A stretch of 64,000 nt of DNA from Oscheius dolichura (lineage: Eukaryota; Nematoda; Chromadorea; Rhabditida; Rhabditidae), in NCBI GenBank assembly GCA_932521035.1, contig OW051492.1:2852001-2916000 (forward strand). Reading direction: 5' to 3'. The notes under the pieces were generated by a model that made no database searches, had not been told where the DNA came from, and saw nothing but the letters and a program-made list of their open reading frames with translations. Positions within the stretch are counted from its first letter, which is position 1. Each line of letters starts with the position of its first letter. Below, one piece after another: positions 1 to 11,288 of the stretch. The position numbers and the translations under genes were made by a program.

Positions 1-3000
1 GTCTTTCCGGTTCCTCCGGGACCGTCGATGAAGATGAGCTTCTCTTGTCCCGATAAGGCAGCAGACACGGCTTCATGCTGCTTTCGCGTCAGCTTATTCA
101 ACATTTCTTGAGCTAGGGCCTGATGGTCCACGTTGTCATCGTCCATTGGAGCGGGGCGGTCGTATTGGACGGTGATGAGGTTGCCAAATGGAGGGAACAT
201 CTCCAAGATGTCATAATAGGCCAGTACTTCAGCATCTTGAGGAGTTCGGCCTCTGTGCACGAAGTCTTCCGACATCTCGCCCTTCCACTTGTCCCAAAGC
301 TCGTCGACGTTTGTTGGCTCGTCGAAGGCGAGGAGGGTGGCGAATGTGTCCCTCAAAGCATGGGGCATTCGGAAGAAGGCAGCCTCACGCATGGCCTCAT
401 CGAAATGGTCATCCGATTGAATGAGACCCAGTTCCTAAAAAAAGAGTTTGGCTGGGAAAAAAACTGAAAAACAAACCTTTGCTGCGTCGAAAGCTGTGGT
501 AAACTGTTGCCCCTCCACACAGAAGAGCTCTTCATACGATGTTGCTCCCTTGGTGTGGTGGAGAAGAAGGCGGATACAGTATCTCTCCCTCTGTTTTGGA
601 GTTGCCGTGTGGACACGTCCTATATTGTTGTTGTGCTTCTTCTTTCTCTTCCATTTGCCACTGTCACGGACAAAAGTGAAGTGTTCTGGGAACTGGTGGT
701 AGTAGACGGCTCGAGGATCGACTGGCCCTAATTCATCAAGTCTTCCGAGGGCTTCGAGATTTCTAGCCAGGAGGTTGAAGTCGAAATAGGCCAGGAGTGT
801 CGTCTTACGGTTGCTCTCGACTCTCTCTTGCTCTCTTCCTGGCTCGAAGACAACCACGTGCTTGTCCTTCTCATGTACTGCCAGAGCAATGACGGCATTG
901 GACTTTTCGTGGATGGGGAAGGCAAAGAGGCGATGAAATCCTTCTGGACTGCAGACATAACGGGCATCCAGATGCTCTTCCACCTCATCCACGACTCCTC
1001 CATTTGCATCTCTCCTTTCGAGTTTCAGCTTTAGGGCTGCTTGGTCGGGGCCCTTATAAACGTACTGAAATTGAAAATAAGTGACAATTGAAAAGAAAAC
1101 CTCACCTTAAATAAGTACTTGACGGCATGCAGGAGAGTGCAAAGCTCCACGTTGATGTGGCCATCATATTTCAACAGGAGGAAGGCGTTGAATGGAACAA
1201 CCCACTGGTTGTTGTAATAGCGAACTCTGTCGCTTCCGACTTCTCCAATACGGACTTGAGTGCCGTCGTTTCTTCTCTTATAGGCGGGGAAGCCGTCTCT
1301 GTCCATGTCCGTCACCTCTTGGAAGGACTTTGGGAACTTTTTGGAGCAGGAGTCATTCCTCCAGCACGGGGAGCCGACACCACAGTCTCTGTGGATCATA
1401 TGAGCCGAGACTTTGTCGAAGAGAGCTCCAGCGTCTGGGATTTCCGCCGAGATGAGGCGATCCACATCGTCGGGGGTTCTTGGCTTGTCGTCTTCAGCCA
1501 AAGTGATCAGCCAGTGGACATGGGGCAGGCCTCTTTTCTGCCATTCCACCGTGAATATGAAGGCTGTGACTCTGCCAAATATGTGCCTTTCCAAGAGGTC
1601 CTTCTTCAGTTCGGCAACCTTCATTCGGAAAACTCGAGCCACTAAATCGGGTCGATCTGCTGCTGTTTGGCCCGGGAAAAGGTTTTCGTGGATCTCCTTC
1701 CACTTCGGATTACATGTGAATGTCAGGAAGAGATCCGGCTTGCCGAACTTGCTGATGATAGCCATGGCATCTTGGTAACTGGCTATCATGTACCGAGGAG
1801 AGGATGTGAAGGTGGCAGGTAAGAGAATTCTAGTTCCTGCTAATCCTTCACCTCCGTCGGCAACGAAGTCTCTCAAGTCGGAGTAATACTCGGAACGGAG
1901 CTTGGACTGATTATGTCGGATGAAGTCCAGCCTATAAAATAAACGAATTTGTTGCGAAATGTATTGCGAAATCATTACAGTACCCCAGAAATATTACCTA
2001 CCTGCATTGTTCCACATTGGCCCAGCTACCGACGACGAACTGTTGAAAGAGTCGTCTTCCCCAGTGAATTGGGTTGAAGGTATCTCGGACACAGAGATAA
2101 TAGCAATACCAATCCTTTTGTGTCAACTGGGGCTCCACACGGGCATTTCTTGCGGCTCTTTTGCGTCCTGGATGCCATCCATATTCTCCGTTGATGAAGT
2201 ACAACGGATACGTGCAGGGATCCAAGACCTTGTGGAACAGAGGGATCTTGTGGAGGCCACCACTTCTGACTTGGACGGTGTAGTCCCTCGGCGAGGGAAT
2301 CTCTCCATCAGGCCCGACATATACCAAGGCTACCTCGGCGACTCGTGGCCTGTTATACCTGAAAAATCAAAATGAATGAATTCTATAGAAAACGGCTTAC
2401 CTCCTCGGATCAGGAGTGTCGCTCTTGTAGATCAGTCTGACCTGGTTCATCGGGCGGTTTTGACGGCGGGCCATCTCTTCTTCCTCCTCGTACCTTTCCT
2501 GGAGGGTCTTGTACTCTCTTGCGTACTCGTGATTGTTGCGCATGAAGGCGCTCAGTTCTCGAAGAAGCTGAGGATCACATTTGGTATTGGCCGGATGGGC
2601 TATACGGGCATCTGCTGCTGCCGTCTCGTCGATAAAAAACAATTGTCCATAAGTCGGTGTTCCATTGCTCTGAGGGGCAGCAGGTCCAGTCTCATAGCAG
2701 ATGGCTCCGTGGGCCTTGAAGACGAAAGGACCTCGGCCAGGTGGAGCCTTCAGCTTTACGTTCATTGAGGCAACGGCCAGAGCTGTGTTGAACTGTCGGC
2801 TGTTTTCCAGGAAGTTTCTGGAGCGTGGATGATAGCCGGTGAAGAGGTCCAAGAGCAACTGCGGATAGAACTGGAAGAGGTCCAGAGTGACGGTTCCTTG
2901 TCGGCAGCAAACATTGTAGGTGCCGTCGGGCTGGCGAATAAATTCTCCGGCAAAGAATTTGGCACCACAATGTGAACAATCCTGGTTCAGCGAGCCCAGA

Positions 3001-3659
3001 TAGTGGGGGGCTGGATCTGGCCGATCGTTGAGACCGGCATGTATTGTTCCACTTCGCCTTTGATTTCGTCGACCGGCATTTATGTCAGCTCTTTGTTGAG
3101 CAGTTTGACTAAATAACAGACAGTTTTTAAAATCGGAATGGCTTACCTTTGCCTTTGCTGACGGTGCCCTGAAGTATCAGCGTCTCTCCTTGCAGCGGTC
3201 ATCTCGGAAGTCTCAGCTGCCCTCGCTGCTCGCATCCACTCGGCGTTGTTTGTTCTTCTTTCTGCCGCCTCCTCATCACGCTCTTCGGCTCTCGCAACTC
3301 TTCTTGCCTCTGTGTTGCGTACTCTTCTTCTACTCGTTTCGTCAGCCGTCAGTGATTCTCGCACCCTTCTCATGCGCTCAGCATTGCTTTCCCGCTGTCT
3401 CGCGAGGTCTTCATCGCTCAAACTGAAGTCAACACAATTCTATGAATATAAAGTCAACTAACTTTCTTATCCTCGGAGTAGACATCAGATTTCTGATGCA
3501 CTCCGCTTGATCTGACGGAATAACGGCGGATACCGCGATGGGAGTATCCACCAAAGAACCTCTTGCCACTTGAGCAAGGCGAGGTCTTCCCATTCGTCTT
3601 CTCGTTCTGTCTAGCAGAATCTCATCAACATCAGTATAATCGTCAATATGGAACGACAT
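1..3659 (-). CDS. Helitron Rep-helicase polyprotein, copy A, C-terminus outside window
   Basis: This is the replication initiator/helicase of Helitron copy A, read from 3659 towards 1 with several short introns. Exons in order encode an Arg/Glu-rich N-terminal segment (3143-3421), a zinc-finger segment (about 2700-3110), the Helitron-like N domain (1998-2860), the HUH Rep nuclease (about 1110-1930, motif GLPHVHW) and the segment ending in the paired tyrosines YLFKYVYK, which an intron near 1045-1105 splits. The Pif1-type helicase begins at about 430 and is cut by the window edge near Walker A. The start is ATG 3659 (MSFHIDDY), matching copy B. No stop codon was noticed inside the exons, so the copy may be intact. 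Domain assignment rests on motifs; exon ends are approximate. Confidence 0.85.
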
Positions 3660-3796
3660 TTGAATTCTGAAAGAAAACAGTTGAAAGCAAATGGGAATAA
3701 CATGAAAATAAAGAAAAATTAAAGCAAAGAAGACATGAACTAATGAGAGTGAAAAAATGAAAAAAAAAGCTATTGCTTATATAGACTTTGACCCTG

Positions 3797-3842
3797 ACGA
3801 TTTCGCAACAATTTCGCAATAATTTCGTAATTATTGCGAAAC
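3797..3842. repeat. ATTTCGCAA-type short repeats, Helitron A 5' region
   Basis: Degenerate direct and inverted copies of ATTTCGCAA / TTGCGAAAT lie upstream of the copy A start codon. The same motif recurs at 4220-4332, 7745-7830 and 9650-9695, always inside Helitron DNA. Confidence 0.6.
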
Positions 3843-4038
3843 GTCCGCACGGGTCCCACAACGAAAACAATTTGGGAGAAAGCAGAAATGCTCAATTGAT
3901 AAAACAAAAGAATGTGGCCGAAGTGGGGTATCGATCCCTGGACCCGTGGATTGGGGTCACAGGACGACCGGCTCCCGTAGCAAAAAATAGTTCAATCTGA
4001 CAAAAGAAGTATCCTGGACCTCAAACCAAAAAAGCAAA

Positions 4039-4115
4039 AAGGTTCGACCGTGACGGGGATCGAACCCGCGACCTCTCACAACGCGCGTCCGCAGACTTCC
4101 CGCTGCGCCACGAAA
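4039..4115 (-). other. tRNA-like sequence in Helitron A 5' region
   Basis: The minus strand shows a D-arm-like box (GTGGCGCAGCGGGAAG) and a T-arm-like box (CGGGTTCGATCCCCG) spaced as in a tRNA, but the acceptor stem pairs poorly and no clear anticodon loop is visible. The same sequence is in copy B (about 9908-9990). A second, weaker tRNA-like module lies at about 3915-3985. It could act as an internal Pol III promoter or be a relic of a captured tRNA. It is unlikely to be a functional tRNA. Confidence 0.45.
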
Positions 4116-4178
4116 TCTCGACATGTCAACGCACGGACACACAGACACCGTAGCGCTTTAATATATAGGACCAGCCGC

Positions 4179-4204
4179 GACGCCCGCCTTCGGCGGGCTG
4201 CGTC
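4179..4204 (-). terminator. Helitron 3' terminal hairpin
   Basis: The hairpin has a core stem CCCGCC/GGCGGG around a TTC loop, extended by GACG/CGTC. It sits a few bases before the CTGG end on the minus strand, the position of the rolling-circle termination signal in Helitrons. Confidence 0.8.
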
Positions 4205-4219
4205 TGGACGGGCCCCTGT

Positions 4220-4332
4220 GGTGATTTCGTAATTATTTCGCCATCGATTTCATCTCAATTTCGCAACAATTTCATAATCGATTTCATAATGATTTCGCAA
4301 CTATTTCGTAATGGTAAAACGGGCGATTTCGC
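4220..4332. repeat. ATTTCGCAA-type repeat array near Helitron B 3' end
   Basis: About ten degenerate ATTTCG(C/T)AA-like units lie between the helicase stop codon and the 3' hairpin. Confidence 0.55.
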
Positions 4333-4427
4333 AACTTCAAAATAACAAACAGTCTTTAATTTTTTTCGATTTATTTGCTAAAATTAAAATCAACAATGTA
4401 ACGACAAAACAACAAAGCAAAATAATA

Positions 4428-7400
4428 TCACAGAACACGTCTGTCGACGACATTGGCGGTTCGAGTCTTTCCGCCCTCCACTAATACCTTGAGGCCATCG
4501 GCTGCCTTAGCTCGCGAGAAGGCAACACAAAGTTGGCCATGGGAGAAACACTCGGTCGGCAGATAGACTCCAACTTTCTGGAGAGACTGGCCTTGGGCCT
4601 TGTTGATCGTCATGCCGAACGCGAGCTTCAGAGGGAACTGTCTCCTCTTCAAGACGAAGGACATTCCTGAAAATAGATGAATCCGAAGCCCAAAATACCC
4701 AAAATACCTTTTCCTTTCGTCGATTGGAGGTCGATCCTTGGGATAATGACGGATTTTCCCTTTCTCGCGCCGTTAATGAACTTGCATTGGATGGCATTCC
4801 GTCGATGGAATCGCTCGACCTGGAGTCTTGTCCCATTACAGAGACCCTTCTTGACGTTGAGATTTCTGTTGAGCATGACAATTGCTCCGACCTTTAACTC
4901 TAGTCGATGATGAGAGAGACCGGACGGAGTCAGGGAATTGAGGAACTCGTCCGTCAGACGGAGCTGATCGTCCGGGTTCTCCTGCACTACCGAGTCGGCA
5001 CTCAAAAAGACTCGTTTCTCTCCTAAAATAAGTTGAATTCCATTAAAATTAGAGTTCTTACCTGGCATTCGGTCGAGAATCTCCTGATTTATCTTGTCGA
5101 CGTCGACGTTCTTAGGGCAAAGTATGGCCCGGGAGTTGAGATGCTCCGCGTCGTCGTAGATATCTTCGAAGATCTCGCTGATCAGGTCACCTGAACTCCT
5201 GAGGTCTTCCGGAATCTCGATTGTTCCGGCTTCGTCTGTGGACATACGGCCTTCTCCGACAGATAGGAGGAAATTTTTGAAATCTTCTGAGGCGCCTTCA
5301 GCTCGCATATTGTCGATGAGCTCATATCGGCGGAAAGTAGCCGGGCCTCCTTCTTGGAAATAGAGAGACTGCTTCAAACAGACGGAGAAGGGGTCTTGAC
5401 TGACCATCTTATTCGGAATCGGCAAAACTTGGCGGAAATCTCCACCTAGGAGGATAGTTTTGCCTCCGAATGGTACCGTCATGTTGTTGGTACACTCTCG
5501 AAGAACAGTATCGATGGTGTTCACGACCTAAAGCAAATTTTTAGGAAAAGTTTGTAAAGAATCTAACCTGAACAGAGAGCATACTGCACTCGTCAATTAT
5601 GAAGACATCGATGTCTCGGAGGTATCTTCCATCTGCAGAGTTCGGCTTGATAGAGCTGCTCTCGCAGTTCTGGGTGATGTTCAGTTTGAACAGCGAGGCC
5701 ACAGTTCGCCCCTCGGGAAGAAGATTGGCGGCGATTCCGCTCCATGCACAGCAGACGACTTTCTTGTTGTTACATTTGAGAGCATGGTACACAGCCTCGT
5801 AACAGAACGTCTTTCCGGTTCCTCCGGGGCCATCGATGAAGATGAGCTTCTCTTGTTCCGATAAGGCAGCAGACACGGCTTCATGCTGCTTTCGCGTCAG
5901 CTTATTCAACATTTCTTGAGCTAGGGCCTGATGGTCCACGTTGTCATCGTCCATTGGAGCGGGGCGGTCGTATTGGACGGTGATGAGGTTGCCAAATGGA
6001 GGGAACATCTCCAAGATGTCATAATAGGCCAGTACTTCGGCATCTTGAGGAGTTCGGCCTCTGTGCACGAAGTCTTCCGACATCTCGCCCTTCCACTTGT
6101 CCCAAAGCTCGTCGACGTTTGTTGGCTCGTCGAAGGCGAGGAGGGTGGCGAATGTGTCCCTCAAAGCATGGGGCATTCGGAAGAAGGCAGCCTCACGCAT
6201 GGCCTCATCGAAATGGTCATCCGATTGAATGAGACCCAGTTCCTAAAAAAAGAGTTTGGCTGGGAAAAAAACTGAAAAACAAACCTTTGCTGCGTCGAAA
6301 GCTGTGGAAAACTGCTGTCCCTCCACACTGAAGAGCTCTTCAAACGATGTTGCTCCCTTGGTGTGGTGGAGAAGAAGGCGGATACAGTATCTTTCCCTCT
6401 GTTTAGGAGTTGCCGTATGGACACGCCCGATGTTGTTGTTGTGCCGTTCCTTTTTCTTCCATTTGCCACTGTCACGGACAAAAGTGAAATGTTCTGGGAA
6501 CTGGTGGTAGTAGACGGTTCGAGGATCGACTGGTCCTAATTCATCAAGTCTGCCGAGGGCTTCGAGATTTCTAGCCAGGAGGTTGAAGTCAAAATAAGCC
6601 AGGAGGGTCGTCTTGCGGTTGCTCTCGACTCTCTCTTGCTCTCTTCCTGGCTCGAAGACAATCACGTGCTTGTCCTTCTCATGTACTGCCAGAGCAATGA
6701 CGGCATTGGACTTTTCGTGGATGGGGAAGGCAAAGAGTCGATGAAATCCTTCTGGACTGCAGACATAACGGGCATCCAGATGCTCTTCCACCTCATCCAC
6801 GACTCCTCCATTTGCATCTCTCCTTTCGAGTTTCAACTTTAGGGCTGCCTGGTCAGAGCCCTTATAGACGTACTGAAATTGAAAATAAGTGACAATTGAA
6901 AAGAAAACCTCACCTTAAATAAGTACTTGACGGCATGCAGGAGAGTGCAAAGCTCCACGTTGATGTGGCCATCATATTTCAACAGGAGGAAGGCGTTGAA
7001 TGGAACAACCCACTGGTTGTTGTAATAGCGAACTCTGTCGCTTCCGACTTCTCCAATACGGACTTGAGTGCCGTCGTTTCTTCTCTTATAGGCGGGGAAG
7101 CCGTCTCTGTCCATGTCCGTCACCTCTTGGAAGGACTTTTTGGAGCAGGAGTCATTCCTCCAGCACGGGGAGCCGACACCACAGTCTCTGTGGATCATAT
7201 GAGCCGAGACTTTGTCGAAGAGAGCTCCAGCGTCTGGGATTTCCGCCGAGATGAGGCGATCCACATCGTCGGGGGTTCTTGGCTTGTCGTCTTCAGCCAA
7301 AGTGATCAGCCAGTGGACATGGGGCAGGCCTCTTTTCTGCCATTCCACCGTGAATATGAAGGCTGTGACTCTGCCAAATATGTGCCTTTCCAAGAGGTCC

Positions 7401-9511
7401 TTCTTCAGTTCGGTAACCTTCATTCGGAAAACTCGAGCCACTAAATCGGGTCGATCTGCTGCTGTTTGGCCCGGGAAAAGGTTTTCGTGGATCTCCTTCC
7501 ACTTCGGATTACATGTGAATGTCAGGAAGAGATCCGGCTTGCCGAACTTGCTGGTGATAGCCATGGCATCTTGGTAACTGGCTATCATGTACCGAGGAGA
7601 GGATGTGAAGGTGGCAGGTAAGAGAATTCTAGTTCCTGCTAATCCTTCACCTCCGTCGGCAACGAAGTCTCTCAAGTCGGAGTAATACTCGGAACGGAGC
7701 TTGGACTGATTATGTCGGATGAAGTCCAGCCTATAAAATAAACGAATTAGTTGCGAAATAGATTGCGAAATAGATTGCGAAATAGATTGCGAAATTATTG
7801 CGAAATTTGTTGCGAAATGTATTGCGAAATCATTACAGTACCCCAGAAATATTACCTACCTGCATTGTTCCACATTGGCCCAGCTACCGACGACGAACTG
7901 TTGAAAGAGTCGTCTTCCCCAGTGGATTGGGTTGAAGGTATCTCGGACACAGAGATAATAGCAATACCAATCCTTTTGTGTCAACTGGGGCTCCACACGG
8001 GCATTTCTAGTGGCTCTTTTACGTCCTGGATGCCATCCATAGTCTCCGTTGATGAAGTACAACGGATACGTATCCAAGGCCCTGTGGAACAGAGGGATCT
8101 TGTGGAGGCCACCGCTTCTGACTTGGACGGTGTAGTCCCTCGGCGAGGGAATCTCTCCATCAGGCCCGACATAGACTAAGGCCACCTCGGCAACTCGTGG
8201 CCTGTTATACCTGAAAAATGGAAATAAATGAATACTTTAGAAAATGGCCTACCTCCTCGGATCAGGAGTGTCGCTCTTGTAGATCAGTCTGACCTGGTTC
8301 ATCGGGCGGTTTTGACGGCGGGCCATCTCTTCTTCTTCCTCGTACCTTTCCTGGAGGGTCTTGTACTCTCTTGCGTACTCGTGATTGTTGCGCATGAAGG
8401 CGCTCAGTTCTCGAAGAAGCTGAGGATCACATTTGGTATTGGCCGGATGGGCTATACGGGCATCTGCTGCTGCCGTCTCGTCGATAAAAAACAATTGTCC
8501 ATAAGTCGGTGTTCCATTGCTCTGAGGGGCAGCAGGTCCAGTCTCATAGCAGATGGCTCCGTGGGCCTTGAAGACGAAAGGACCTCGGCCAGGTGGAGCC
8601 TTCAGCTTTACGTTCATTGAGGCAACGGCCAGAGCTGTGTTGAACTGTCGGCTGTTTTCCAGGAAGTTTCTGGAGCGTGGATGATAGCCGGTGAAGAGGT
8701 CCAAGAGCAACTGCGGATAGAACTGGAAGAGGTCCAGAGTGACGGTTCCTTGTCGGCAGCAAACATTGTAGGTGCCGTCGGGCTGGCGAATAAATTCTCC
8801 GGCAAAGAATTTGGCACCACAATGTGAACAATCCTGGTTCAGCGAGCCCAGATAGTGGGGGGCTGGATCTGGCCGATCGTTGAGACCGGCATGTATTGTT
8901 CCACTTCGCCTTTGATTTCGTCGACCGGCATTTATGTCAGCTCTTTGTTGAGCAGTTTGACTAAATAACAGACAGTTTTTAAAATCGGAATGGCTTACCT
9001 TTGCCTTTGCTGACGGTGCCCTGAAGTATCAGCGTCTCTCCTTGCAGCGGTCATCTCGGAAGTCTCAGCTGCCCTCGCTGCTCGCATCCACTCGGCGTTG
9101 TTTGTTCTTCTTTCTGCCGCCTCCTCATCACGCTCTTCGGCTCTCGCAACTCTTCTTGCCTCTGTGTTGCGTACTCTTCTTCTACTCGTTTCGTCAGCCG
9201 TCAGTGATTCTCGCACCCTTCTCATGCGCTCAGCATTGCTTTCCCGCTGTCTCGCGAGGTCTTCATCGCTCAAACTGAAGTCAACACAATTCTATGAATA
9301 TAAAGTCAACTAACTTTCTTATCCTCGGAGTAGACATCAGATTTCTGATGTACTCCGCTTGATCTGACGGAATAACGGCGGATACCGCGATGGGAGTATC
9401 CACCAAAGAACCTCTTGCCACTTGAGCAAGGCGAGGTCTTCCCATTCGTCTTCTCGTTCTGTCTAGCAGAATCTCATCAACATCAGTATAATCGTTAATA
9501 TGGAACGACAT
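4428..9511 (-). CDS. Helitron Rep-helicase polyprotein, copy B, complete
   Basis: This is the rolling-circle transposase: an HUH single-strand endonuclease fused to a Pif1-family helicase. It reads from ATG 9511 (MSFHINDY) to the stop at 4428 in about ten exons split by roughly 40-120 bp introns. Regions in order: a basic Arg/Glu-rich N-terminus (8995-9273), a zinc-binding segment with CSHCGAKFFAGE (about 8800), the Helitron-like N domain (7856-8710), Rep with FLTFTCNPKW and GLPHVHW (about 7340-7675), the catalytic tyrosine pair YLFKYVYK spanning an intron near 6850-6915, then helicase Walker A GPGGTGKT (about 5830), IIDEC (about 5595), GGDFRQ (about 5440) and the C-terminal TINKAQGQS and AFSRAK motifs (about 4530-4610). 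No inactivating stop or frameshift was seen, so it could be active. Exact exon limits are approximate. Confidence 0.88.
7745..7830. repeat. Tandem TTGCGAAAT repeat in copy B intron
   Basis: The unit TAGATTGCGAAA and relatives is repeated about six times within an intron of the Rep gene. Copy A has only one or two units at the matching place (about 1948-1970), so the array expanded after the copies separated. Confidence 0.75.
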
Positions 9512-9649
9512 TTGAATTCTGAAAGAAAACAGTTGAAAGCAAATGGGAATAACATGAAAATAAAGAAAAATTAAAGCAAAGAAGACATGAACTAATGAGA
9601 GTGAAAAAATGAAAAAAAAAGCTATTGCTTATATAGACTTTGACCCTGA

Positions 9650-9700
9650 CGATTTCGCAACAATTTCGCAATAATTTCGTAATTATTGCGAAACGTCCGT
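9650..9700. repeat. ATTTCGCAA-type repeats, Helitron B 5' region
   Basis: This is the counterpart of 3797-3842, followed here by an extra copy of a short ACGGGTCCC-containing segment that copy A lacks. Confidence 0.55.
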
Positions 9701-9907
9701 ACGGGTCCCGTGACGAACGGGTCCCACAACGAAAACAACTTGGGAGAACGCAGAAATGCTCAATTGATAAAACAAAAGAATGTGGCCGAAGTGGGGTATC
9801 GATCCCTGGACCCGTGGATTGGGGTCACAGGACGAACGGCTCCCGTAGCAAAAAATAGTTCAATCTGACAAAAGAAGTATCCTGGACCTCAAACCAAAAA
9901 AGCAAAA

Positions 9908-9990
9908 AGGTTTGATCGTGGCGGGGATCGAACCCGCGACCTTTCACACCGCGCGCGCGCCAACTTCGCGCTGCGCCACAAAATCTCGAC
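9908..9990 (-). other. tRNA-like sequence in Helitron B 5' region
   Basis: This is the counterpart of the copy A module: boxes TGTGGCGCAGCGCGAAG and GCGGGTTCGATCCCCGC on the minus strand. The T-arm is well formed; the rest is degenerate. Confidence 0.45.
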
Positions 9991-10038
9991 ATGTCAACGC
10001 ACGGACACACAGACACCGTAGCGCTTTAATATATAGGA

Positions 10039-10170
10039 TACTCAAAAATGTGTCATTTTTCACACTTTTAGAAATATCAAGGATGGCGATTTTAGAAAGA
10101 AAGTGGTAGTCTCTCTTTGGAACCGCTGAAAGTGGTATTATCTCTGAAGATAAAAAATAAGCTCAATAAA
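10039..10170 (+). repeat. Left terminal inverted repeat (inner part)
   Basis: It pairs with 15031-15163 with about two differences. It begins TACTCAAAAATGTG and is interrupted on its outer side by the Helitron 5' end. Confidence 0.85.
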
Positions 10171-10402
10171 TGGTGAAGCTAGATAAAACTTTGAAACCAC
10201 TAACTAATCTAGATCTCGAAGAGCTTGTAAAAGTACTCAAGTTAAAGACAGGTTTGAAGAGATTAACTTCATCATTTCTTTCACTCACGTATCCAAACAT
10301 GATATTGAGTTTGATAGCTTTATCTTCTTTTTGATAAGTAGAATCTAAGTAGTTATGAATGTCATCAACAGATTTTACTAAATTTAAGAAGGTAGTCTTC
10401 AA
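10163..10402 (-). other. Possible frameshifted continuation of the 11187 ORF
   Basis: A 79-codon open frame on the minus strand overlaps the stop of the preceding ORF by four bases in another frame. It has no ATG (TTG at 10402), so it is either a frameshifted C-terminal part of the upstream gene or a spurious frame. It overlaps the inner end of the TIR. No family was recognised. Confidence 0.3.
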
Positions 10403-11187
10403 ATACTTTCTCGTTCCTCTGGAAACTTAGATCTTTCTTGATACACTAGATTTCTAGCGATATCAGTGTAGTTAGTTTCATTAATTACTAAGTAAGATGA
10501 ATATTCGTCGTATACTTGACCATAACCCTCCGATTTTTGGGAAGTCGAAGCACTTGAGTATTTTGATTGATGCATAACTAATTTAACAAATTTAGAGATC
10601 ACTCCATTTTCTAGGTTTTCTTGAGAATTCCTTAGTGAATCCGAAGGAGATCCTTGAGAATTTCCGACTTTATTTATCAAAAGTTGAATAATATTCTGAA
10701 AGAAAGTACTTCTATTTTCTCCAGAAAGAAGAATTTGGATTTCACTTGTGATGTCAAAGTCAAATGAAGTACAACCATATTTGTTAGAGGTAGTATCACT
10801 ATTAGTTCTAATCAATTTCTTGCATTCTAAGTGAAACATTATTCTAACATCACAATCTTTGAAGATATCATTCAATACTAGATTTTCCTTCTTTTTGAGA
10901 AAAGAAGTGAGCTTATTTCTTACAAGAGTATTGTAAAAAGGAAGACCATTAGTTTCGATTGTGTGAAAAATGTTTGGTAATATATTTTTATCACTCATAT
11001 TCCTGTAAGTAGTTTTTTTAGAAATGTTATTATCTTTATCTTCTGTATCATTGATAGAATACTTCAGTATGAATTGTCTCATATCTGCTACATTCATTTT
11101 TCTAATTTGATCATTAGTCATTAATAATTTTCTAGCTTTATTAATTATTCGAACTTCTTTACGAAGTTGATCTGATTCTTTAACCAT
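10399..11187 (-). CDS. Unknown lysine/asparagine-rich protein of the TIR element (262 aa)
   Basis: I do not recognise this protein. It runs from ATG 11187 to the stop at 10399 and has no visible signal peptide or membrane segment. The N-terminus (about residues 8-45) is a helical basic stretch with the pattern LRKEVRIINK...MRQFILKY. The neighbouring ORF at 11289-11528 has a similar segment (VRRKVAMIGN...MIDFIMKF), so the two look paralogous in that domain. A TATA-like CTATATAAAAGG lies about 80 bp upstream on the minus strand (about 11263-11274). The rest is polar and Ser/Asn-rich, which suggests a DNA-associated or structural element protein (weak inference). Confidence 0.6.
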   Translation of the reverse strand: MVKESDQLRKEVRIINKARKLLMTNDQIRKMNVADMRQFILKYSINDTEDKDNNISKKTTYRNMSDKNILPNIFHTIETNGLPFYNTLVRNKLTSFLKKKENLVLNDIFKDCDVRIMFHLECKKLIRTNSDTTSNKYGCTSFDFDITSEIQILLSGENRSTFFQNIIQLLINKVGNSQGSPSDSLRNSQENLENGVISKFVKLVMHQSKYSSASTSQKSEGYGQVYDEYSSYLVINETNYTDIARNLVYQERSKFPEERESI

Positions 11188-11288
11188 TGTTATTTTTAAA
11201 TTCTTTTAGAAGTTCAATCAATTACTTTTTCAAATTCTAGAAGGAGTCAAAACTTCCTTTTATATAGAAAATTTTTTTAAAGAAAAAT

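Larger units (their letters stand above)
1..4170 (-). mobile_element. Helitron copy A, partial (5' end at 4170)
   Basis: This is a rolling-circle DNA transposon on the minus strand. Its 5' terminus is the TC-starting end TCCTATATATTAAAGCGC, read on the minus strand from 4170. The left part, including the end of the helicase, lies outside the window: position 1 matches 5809 of copy B. It is nearly identical to copy B throughout, with small indels; for example, a 9-bp stretch near 1330 is present here and absent from copy B. The 5' end abuts the 3' end of copy B with no spacer, so the two elements form a head-to-tail tandem. Confidence 0.93.
4171..10038 (-). mobile_element. Helitron copy B, complete (5.87 kb)
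   Basis: This is a full-length autonomous Helitron on the minus strand. The 5' terminus (TCCTATATATTAAAGCGC) starts at 10038, after a host A. The 3' terminus is CTGG at 4174-4171, which fits the CTRR consensus, and is preceded at 4179-4204 by the expected GC-rich hairpin. It encodes a Rep/Pif1 protein with all motifs present. It differs from copy A by an expanded repeat in one intron (about 7745-7830) and a 16-bp insertion near 9705. The right flank (from 10039) is the inverted repeat of another element; the left neighbour is copy A. Confidence 0.93.

Noticed and set aside
123-467. Plus-strand open frames repeated at 5931-6275 (MVHVVIVHWSG...)
   Set aside because: They are antisense to the Helitron helicase exons; conservation between the copies reflects the duplicated transposon, and the coding motifs are on the minus strand.
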